Assembly (NCBI RefSeq): GCF_045278715.1
Contig: NZ_CP136420.1
Span: 1 to 64,000 of the forward strand
DNA length: 64,000 bases
Reading direction: 5' to 3'
Source of the DNA: Neomoorella carbonis
GTDB taxonomy: Bacteria > Bacillota > DSM-521 > Neomoorellales > Neomoorellaceae
The notes beneath the pieces are model-generated. The model made no database searches and had not been told where the DNA came from. It saw nothing but the letters and a program-made list of their open reading frames with translations. Both the position numbers and the translations under genes were made by a program. This document shows positions 58,919 to 64,000 of the stretch, piece by piece (the first letter of the stretch is position 1; each line of letters starts with the position of its first letter).

Positions 58919-59794
58919 ATGGCGGCAGGAGAGCAGCTGGCAGGAGTGAAGCCGAAGGCTTTAACGGCTGCCCGCCGGCAGCTGCAGCAGGCCCTGCAAA
59001 AGGGAAAACTTGCCCATGCCTATCTCCTGGCAGGCGGCGGCGAGGCCGCCCAGATGGAACTGGCCAGGTACCTGGCTGCGGCCCTGAACTGCCGGGAACC
59101 CCGGGAGGGGGAACCCTGCGGCCGCTGTCGTTCCTGCCGGCAGATGGCCGGCGGCAACCACCCGGACTTTTATCTCTTAAAGCCCCAGGGTACCACGCTA
59201 AAAATTGACCAGATCCGGGAACTGGAAAGACGGTTGACTTTTCGGGCCTTCCAGGGAGGGGCCAGGGTGGCCGTCCTGGCCGGGGCCGATGCCATGACCG
59301 AAGCAGCAGCCAACTGCTTGCTGAAAACCCTGGAAGAGCCTCCGGAAGGAGCTTATCTTATTTTACTGGCTGCCCAGCCGGACTTATTGCTGCCTACCAT
59401 CCGTTCCCGTTGCCAGGAACTGCACCTGGGCTGGGAAGGCGGGGTCTCACCAGTTGGGGTCACTTACTGGAACCGTCTGGCGAGGGCCGGTTTAGCGGCA
59501 ATGTTGCAAGAAATCCTGCCCGAGCTGGAAAAGGAAGACGATCTCCGGTCCGTTCTCCAGGCCATGGCCCTGGCCTGCCGGGACCAGCTGGTCTGGCAGT
59601 TAACAGGAGCGGCAACACTATTACTGCAGCCAGAAGGCTTTTTACCGGTACCCCTGTCACCGGCGAAAACCTGGCGCTGTTTCCGGCTCATCCAGGCTGC
59701 GCAGGTGGCTATTGAACGCAACGGCAACCGCCGTCTGGCCCTGGAAGTACTGATGTTTAACCTGCACCGGGAGCTGGCCAGCACCCCTGAATAG
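58919..59794 (+). CDS. holB: DNA polymerase III delta' subunit
   Basis: 291-aa clamp-loader subunit. A zinc module (CREPREGEPCGRCRSC), the YLLKPQG strand, NCLLKTLEEPPEGAYLILL and SRC finger (IRSRCQEL) are conserved. The N-terminal GGGEAAQ replaces an active Walker A, as expected for delta'. Immediately follows tmk. Confidence 0.93.
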   Translation: MAAGEQLAGVKPKALTAARRQLQQALQKGKLAHAYLLAGGGEAAQMELARYLAAALNCREPREGEPCGRCRSCRQMAGGNHPDFYLLKPQGTTLKIDQIRELERRLTFRAFQGGARVAVLAGADAMTEAAANCLLKTLEEPPEGAYLILLAAQPDLLLPTIRSRCQELHLGWEGGVSPVGVTYWNRLARAGLAAMLQEILPELEKEDDLRSVLQAMALACRDQLVWQLTGAATLLLQPEGFLPVPLSPAKTWRCFRLIQAAQVAIERNGNRRLALEVLMFNLHRELASTPE

Positions 59795-59867
59795 AGGGGG
59801 GACTCTTCATGATGACTGGCTTCCGCCCTTATTAAAACAGGAGAAAATGCAGGGGGGGTGAAACAAG

Positions 59868-60677
59868 ATAGTTACTGTTATAGGCGTTCGGTTTAAAAGG
59901 GCCGGTAAAATATATTACTTTGACCCTGGTGAGCTGGAGCTCAACAAGGGCGACCATGTAATCGTGGAGACTACCCGGGGCCTGGAATATGGTGAGGTGG
60001 TGATCCCGCCGCGTCAGGTTGATGAAGACCAGGTAGTGCAGCCGTTGCGGCCGGTCGTACGCCGGGCAACGGCGGCCGATACCGAACAAGTGAATATCAA
60101 TCGCCAGAAAGAGAAGGAAGCATTCGCCATCTGCCGGCAAAAAATTGCCGAGCACGGTTTGCCCATGAAATTAATCGACGTCGAATTTACCTTTGACGTG
60201 AGCAAAATCATTTTCTATTTTACGGCCGAAGGGCGCGTCGACTTTCGCGAGCTGGTCAAAAACCTGGCGGCCATCTTTCGCACCCGCATAGAATTACGCC
60301 AGATTGGTGTCCGGGATGAAGCCAAGGCGCTGGGTGGGCTGGGCTGCTGCGGCCGGCCGGTCTGCTGTGCCACTTTTCTGGGTGAGTTTGATCCGGTTTC
60401 CATCCGGATGGCCAAAGAACAAAACTTGTCTTTAAATCCCACCAAGATTTCAGGCCTTTGCGGCCGGCTTATGTGTTGCCTGCGTTACGAGAATGACGTT
60501 TATGAAGAGGCGCGACGCCACTTCCCTCCGTGTGGTACCATGGTCCAGACACCGGCAGGTCCGGGCCGGGTAACAGGCCACAATATCCTTAAAGAAACCG
60601 TAATGGTCGAGCTGCCTGAGCATGGTGCTATGGAATTTCCCCTGAAAAATATCAGGAGAGAAGAGCATGAGCAGTAA
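59868..60677 (+). CDS. ricT: PSP1-domain protein RicT/YaaT, apparent AUA start
   Basis: 269-aa member of the RicT family, which in Bacillus forms a complex with RicA and RicF that supports RNase Y function, sporulation and competence. Conserved GLGCCGRPVCCATF and GLCGRLMCCLRYE cysteine clusters are present. Homology extends upstream of the first standard start (GTG 59964): the frame reads VTVIGVRFKRAGKIYYFDPG, matching the start of Bacillus YaaT. The only codon at the expected Met position is ATA (59868), 7 nt after AGGGGGGGTG; TGA at 59859 blocks further extension. Overlaps yabA by 11 bp. Confidence 0.85.
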   Translation: MVTVIGVRFKRAGKIYYFDPGELELNKGDHVIVETTRGLEYGEVVIPPRQVDEDQVVQPLRPVVRRATAADTEQVNINRQKEKEAFAICRQKIAEHGLPMKLIDVEFTFDVSKIIFYFTAEGRVDFRELVKNLAAIFRTRIELRQIGVRDEAKALGGLGCCGRPVCCATFLGEFDPVSIRMAKEQNLSLNPTKISGLCGRLMCCLRYENDVYEEARRHFPPCGTMVQTPAGPGRVTGHNILKETVMVELPEHGAMEFPLKNIRREEHEQ

Positions 60678-60984
60678 TTTTGCGGATTCTCAAGGGGGCA
60701 CACTGGCTGTGGCCCTGGCAGAACTGGAAGGACGCCTGGGTGAGGTTTTAAAGGAAGTCCGGCGCCTCCGGGCTTTGGCGCGAGCCCTGGAGGAAGAAAA
60801 CCAGCGTCTCAGGACCATCATGTTTGCAGAACAGGCCGGGGAAGGCGGTTACCAGCAGCTTTTACGCTTTTATGAGGATGGTTTTCACGTTTGCCCGCCC
60901 CATTTTGCCCGGGTGCGGGATAGTGATGGCTGCCTTTTTTGTCTGAGTTTCTTGGAGAAGAAGGGATTACATCCCCATGGCTAG
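60667..60984 (+). CDS. yabA: Replication initiation control protein YabA
   Basis: 105-aa protein that restrains DnaA activity through contact with DnaA and DnaN in Bacillus. N-terminal coiled coil (about residues 15-55, LEGRLGEVLKEVRRLRALAR) and C-terminal zinc-binding HVCPPHFARVRDSDGCLFC. Embedded in the ricT-yabA-rsmI operon by overlaps on both sides. Confidence 0.9.
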   Translation: MSSNFADSQGGTLAVALAELEGRLGEVLKEVRRLRALARALEEENQRLRTIMFAEQAGEGGYQQLLRFYEDGFHVCPPHFARVRDSDGCLFCLSFLEKKGLHPHG

Positions 60985-61834
60985 CCTTTACCTGGTAGCA
61001 ACTCCCATTGGCAACCTGGAAGACATTACCCTGCGGGCTTTAAAGGTCCTGCGGGAGGTCGATTTAATCGCTGCCGAGGATACCCGGCGCACCCGGGAAC
61101 TCCTGGCCCATTATGACCTGCACACGCCCCTGACCAGCTATCACCGCCACAACCAGGCCAGCAAAACTCCTTATTTATTAAGGATGCTCCAGGAAGGCAA
61201 GGAGGTTGCCATTGTTTCCGATGCCGGCCTGCCGGGCATCAGCGACCCGGGAGAAGAGCTGGTGCGGCGAGCGATAGCCGCCGGCATCACAGTAGTGCCC
61301 ATTCCCGGAGCCAACGCCGCCCTCACGGCCCTGGTGGCCTCCGGTTTACCGGCCGGCCGTTTCGTCTTTGAGGGTTTTTTACCCCGGGCCGGTAAGGAGC
61401 GCCGGGAACGGCTGGCAGCCCTGGCGGCTGAGGAACGGACCCTGATCTTCTATGAAGCCCCCCACCGCCTGGTGGCTACCCTGGTGGATTTAACGACAAC
61501 CCTGGGAGAACGCCGGGTTGCCGTCGGCCGGGAACTGACAAAAAAATTTGAGACCATCTGGAGGGGGTTGCTCCCGGAAGCAGTAGCGCATTTCCAGGCC
61601 AACCCGCCCCGGGGAGAGATTACCCTGGTAGTGGCCGGCGCCGACCCGCCCCCCCTGCCGGCTTATGATCCGGCCCGGGCGGCAGCGGAGGTGGCGGAGC
61701 TGGAGGCGGGAGGTCTCGACCGTAAAGAGGCTATGGCCAGGGTAGCCAGGCGTTACGGCCAGCCCCGGCGGGAAATTTATCGCGCCTGCCTGCAGGCCCG
61801 TAAAAAAGGCCGCCAGGCTCCCGTGCCAAAATAA
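60977..61834 (+). CDS. rsmI: 16S rRNA (cytidine-1402-2'-O)-methyltransferase RsmI
   Basis: 285-aa tetrapyrrole-methylase-fold enzyme. LYLVATPIGNLEDITLRAL at the start, AAEDTRRTRELL near 33, SDAGLPGISDPGEELVRRA near 80 and FEGFLPR near 130 are diagnostic. Overlaps yabA by 8 bp; ends at a bidirectional terminator. Confidence 0.96.
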   Translation: MASLYLVATPIGNLEDITLRALKVLREVDLIAAEDTRRTRELLAHYDLHTPLTSYHRHNQASKTPYLLRMLQEGKEVAIVSDAGLPGISDPGEELVRRAIAAGITVVPIPGANAALTALVASGLPAGRFVFEGFLPRAGKERRERLAALAAEERTLIFYEAPHRLVATLVDLTTTLGERRVAVGRELTKKFETIWRGLLPEAVAHFQANPPRGEITLVVAGADPPPLPAYDPARAAAEVAELEAGGLDRKEAMARVARRYGQPRREIYRACLQARKKGRQAPVPK

Positions 61835-61858
61835 AAGGCGCCGCGAGGCGCCCCTTTA
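61833..61858. terminator. Bidirectional terminator between rsmI and abrB
   Basis: GGCGCC (61837-61842) and GGCGCC (61847-61852) form a hairpin around GCGA, flanked by AAAA on the left and CCTTTA on the right, serving the convergent rsmI and abrB transcripts. Confidence 0.7.
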
Positions 61859-61879
61859 CCTTATCTGCTTTTACCTGAT

Positions 61880-62137
61880 TCAGACAGCCTTGGCCTGCTG
61901 GCTCATGGCTTCCAGGCATGCCCGGCAGACGTTTTTGCCGTGGAAATTGACGATATCTTCTGCGTTGCCGCAGAAAACACAGCCGGGCTCATACTTTTTG
62001 AGGATAATTTTCTCGTTGTCGACGTAAATTTCCAGGGCGTCTTTTTCATCGATGCCCAGGGTACGCCGCAGCTCGATGGGAATTACTACCCGGCCGAGCT
62101 CGTCCACTTTACGCACCACACCGGTAGACTTAATCAT
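61880..62137 (-). CDS. abrB: AbrB-family transition-state regulator
   Basis: 85-aa DNA-binding regulator. N-terminal SpoVT/AbrB domain (STGVVRKVDELGRVVIPIEL) and a C-terminal segment with CVFC and CRAC, possibly a small metal-binding knuckle, as in many clostridial AbrB proteins. In Bacillus AbrB represses post-exponential genes. Convergent with rsmI and divergent from metG, as in Bacillus. Confidence 0.92.
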   Translation of the reverse strand: MIKSTGVVRKVDELGRVVIPIELRRTLGIDEKDALEIYVDNEKIILKKYEPGCVFCGNAEDIVNFHGKNVCRACLEAMSQQAKAV

Positions 62138-62181
62138 GGCTTTCCCCTCCCCGTTTCAACATGTTTCGACAACCTGTCTAT

Positions 62182-62210
62182 ATGGTACCAGCGTTTCCAG
62201 TAAAAGTCAA
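62182..62210 (-). promoter_or_regulatory. Promoter of abrB
   Basis: On the minus strand TTGACT (62205-62210) and TACCAT (62182-62187) are 17 bp apart, 45 bp before the abrB start. Confidence 0.6.
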
Positions 62211-62259
62211 CCATATTTTGGACAAAAAAATAGCCTTCTCGCGCCATTATAGTCAAAAC

Positions 62260-62289
62260 TTGACAACTTGCTCTTTTTTTTAATATAAT
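62260..62289 (+). promoter_or_regulatory. Promoter of metG
   Basis: TTGACA (62260-62265) and TATAAT (62284-62289), both consensus, 18-bp spacing, 32 bp before the start codon. Confidence 0.8.
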
Positions 62290-62321
62290 ACTCCTGAATT
62301 TGCCGAAAGGGGACGACCAGG

Positions 62322-64000
62322 ATGGGGGATAAGGTTTTTTACGTTACCACCCCTATTTATTATCCCAGTGATAAACTGCATATTGGTCATGCCCTGACGA
62401 CCACCATGGCCGATACCCTGGCCCGCTACAAGCGGCTGCGGGGTTACGATGTTTATTTCCTCACCGGTTCCGACGAGCACGGCCAGAAGATCCAGCGCAA
62501 GGCCCGGGAAGCAGGCCTGTCGCCTAAAACGTACGTCGACGGGATTGTGGCTACATTTCAGGAACTCTGGCGCCGTCTTAATATTTCTTATAACGACTTT
62601 ATTCGCACCACTGAACCGCGGCACACGCGGGTGGTCCAGCACCTGCTGCAAAAAATTTACGACCAGGGGGATATCTATAAGTCCACCTACGAGGGCTGGT
62701 ACTGCACCCCCTGTGAAACCTTCTGGACGGAACGACAGCTCAAGGACGGCAACTGCCCGGACTGCGGCCGGCCGGTAGAACTGGTCAGGGAAGAAAGCTA
62801 TTTCTTCCGGATGAGCAAATATGCCGACAGACTGCTGCAGTATATAAAAGAACATCCTGACTTCATCCTGCCCGTTTCCCGGCGCAATGAGATGATCAGC
62901 TTTATTGAAGGTGGCCTGGAAGACCTGTGTATTTCCCGCACCACCTTTGACTGGGGTATACCGGTACCCATGGATCCCAGGCACGTTATTTATGTCTGGT
63001 TTGATGCCCTCACCAACTACATTTCCGCCCTGGGCTACGGCACGGAAGACGATCACCTCTTCCGTAAATACTGGCCGGCTGCCGTGCACCTGGTAGGTAA
63101 GGATATCGTGCGCTTCCACACCATTATCTGGCCCATTATCCTCATGGCTGCCGGTATTGACCCGCCGCGCCAGGTTTTTGGCCACGGCTGGCTTCTGGTG
63201 GACGGCGGCAAGATGTCCAAATCCAGGGGCAATGTTGTTGATCCCATGGTGCTCATCGACCGCTACGGCGCCGACGCCATCCGTTATTTCCTCTTGCGGG
63301 AAATGCCCTACGGCGCCGACGGTTACTACAGTGAAGAGGCCTTAATTGCCCGCATCAATACCGACCTGGCCAACGACTTTGGTAACCTGTTGAGCCGCAC
63401 GACGGCCATGATTGAAAAATTTAACGGCGGGATAATTGCCTCACCCTCGGCCCCGGAGCCCCTGGATGAAGAGTTGCAAGCCACAGCCAGGGCTGTGCCG
63501 GATGAGGTGGATGCGGCCCTGAACAATTTTGAATTTGCCCGGGCCCTCACCGCCATCTGGCGCCTGGTTAACCGGGCCAATAAATACATCGAGGAGACGG
63601 CGCCCTGGGCCCTGGCTAAAGACCCCTTAAAAAAGCCGCGCCTGCAGACGGTCCTTTACAACCTGGCCGAGGCCATGCGCCAGGTTACCGTTATGGTAGG
63701 GCCCTTTATGCCCGGCGTACCGGCCCGGGTGTGGGAGCAGCTGGGCCTTGTGCATGTCCCTGCGGCCCATACGTGGGAAAGCCTGGCCACCTGGGGAGGG
63801 ATTCCCGCCGGCACCCGGGTGAAACGGGGCCCGGCCCTCTTCCCCCGCATTGAACTTAACGAACAGGAAGGAGAAGACCAGGTGACACTACAAGAGAAGC
63901 CGGCGGCGACGTCACCCGCAGTTAAAGAAGAAACAGCTGTTAAACCCGTGGCCGAAGAGATAACCATCGAGGATTTCGCCCGGCTGAAGCTGCGGGTAGC
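62322..64000 (+). CDS. metG: Methionyl-tRNA synthetase (3' end outside window)
   Basis: Class I synthetase charging tRNA-Met, open from ATG 62322 to the window edge (559 codons). HIGH motif at residues 20-23 (KLHIGHALT), a zinc knob with two Cys pairs (128/131 and 145/148: YCTPC, CPDC), and KMSKS at 297-301. After the helical anticodon domain, an acidic linker leads into ITIEDFARLKLRVA, the start of the C-terminal tRNA-binding domain. GAAAGGGGA upstream. Antisense frames here are shadows. Confidence 0.97.
   Translation, partial: MGDKVFYVTTPIYYPSDKLHIGHALTTTMADTLARYKRLRGYDVYFLTGSDEHGQKIQRKAREAGLSPKTYVDGIVATFQELWRRLNISYNDFIRTTEPRHTRVVQHLLQKIYDQGDIYKSTYEGWYCTPCETFWTERQLKDGNCPDCGRPVELVREESYFFRMSKYADRLLQYIKEHPDFILPVSRRNEMISFIEGGLEDLCISRTTFDWGIPVPMDPRHVIYVWFDALTNYISALGYGTEDDHLFRKYWPAAVHLVGKDIVRFHTIIWPIILMAAGIDPPRQVFGHGWLLVDGGKMSKSRGNVVDPMVLIDRYGADAIRYFLLREMPYGADGYYSEEALIARINTDLANDFGNLLSRTTAMIEKFNGGIIASPSAPEPLDEELQATARAVPDEVDAALNNFEFARALTAIWRLVNRANKYIEETAPWALAKDPLKKPRLQTVLYNLAEAMRQVTVMVGPFMPGVPARVWEQLGLVHVPAAHTWESLATWGGIPAGTRVKRGPALFPRIELNEQEGEDQVTLQEKPAATSPAVKEETAVKPVAEEITIEDFARLKLRV

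Noticed and set aside
59847..59861. In-frame ATG four codons before TGA upstream of ricT, considered as a selenocysteine or recoded start
   Set aside because: No SECIS-like hairpin is evident after the TGA and the peptide MQGG is not part of the family; an AUA start or sequence change is simpler.
62280..63185. 301-aa minus-strand frame
   Set aside because: Antisense of metG, which has every expected motif on the plus strand and runs to the window edge.
1..64000. CRISPR arrays, insertion-sequence transposases, rRNA genes, phage structural genes
   Set aside because: No regularly spaced repeats, transposase motifs, rRNA-like sequence or phage modules were seen.

Overview
The window opens on the TTG start codon of dnaA and reads through a replication-origin gene order (dnaA-dnaN-yaaA-recF-remB-gyrB-gyrA) like that of Bacillus and other Firmicutes. 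Several later blocks also keep Firmicutes order: dnaX-ybaB-recR-yaaL-bofA and decarboxylase-tmk-holB-ricT-yabA-rsmI-abrB-metG. Sporulation genes (bofA, a pdaB-like deacetylase, AbrB), a T-box leader, a long 271-nt type SRP RNA, and a four-subunit 2-oxoacid:ferredoxin oxidoreductase point to a spore-forming anaerobic clostridium. The moderately GC-rich sequence, frequent GTG/TTG starts and overall content suggest a thermophilic acetogen close to Moorella. The genus is an inference from gene content, not a database result.

Layout. 1-8.7 kb: origin, replication and gyrase genes. 8.8-10.3 kb: pdxST (vitamin B6). 10.4-11.6 kb: a GH15-like glucoamylase. 11.7-13.6 kb: two PIN-domain toxin-antitoxin (TA) loci with an unexplained noncoding stretch between them. 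13.9-29.4 kb: a carbohydrate-utilisation region with DeoR and LacI regulators, three PfkB-family kinases, a type I phosphomannose isomerase, a ribose/galactose-type ABC importer, a class II aldolase, a DUF4432 epimerase-like protein and two uroporphyrinogen-decarboxylase/MtaA-superfamily proteins; a broken TA locus sits inside it. 29.5-32.1 kb: an aminotransferase, another TA locus and a methyltransferase. 32.2-41.4 kb: a serine region (T-box leader, class V aminotransferase, serA, serS) followed by a two-component system, DoxX, four serine tRNAs covering all six serine codons, two arginine tRNAs, tadA and the SRP RNA. 41.4-44.6 kb: dnaX to bofA. 44.8-48.2 kb: a P-loop protein and korABDC-type genes. 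48.2-50.5 kb: an AT-richer accessory insert with a TA pair, a c-di-GMP-I-like riboswitch fragment and small orphan genes, flanked by near-identical 27-bp direct repeats. 50.5-55.9 kb: a formyltransferase-family gene and a glycolate/D-lactate oxidase operon. 56-64 kb: pdaB-like gene, tmk/holB/ricT/yabA/rsmI, abrB and the 5' part of metG, which runs off the window.

How the genes fit together. The sugar region looks like an import, phosphorylation, isomerisation and aldol-cleavage route under two regulators, with candidate LacI-family operators visible at 16.84 and 17.97 kb. The UroD/MtaA-like proteins do not belong to any textbook version of such a route and are the best candidates for undescribed biochemistry. 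The serine block groups serine synthesis, serine charging and serine tRNAs, with a T-box whose acceptor-pairing bases fit tRNA-Ser. tadA lies directly after its expected substrate tRNA-Arg(ACG), and its last codons overlap tRNA-Ser(CGA). Two conserved genes (the P-loop gene at 44.78 kb and ricT at 59.87 kb) have no ATG/GTG/TTG at their expected starts.
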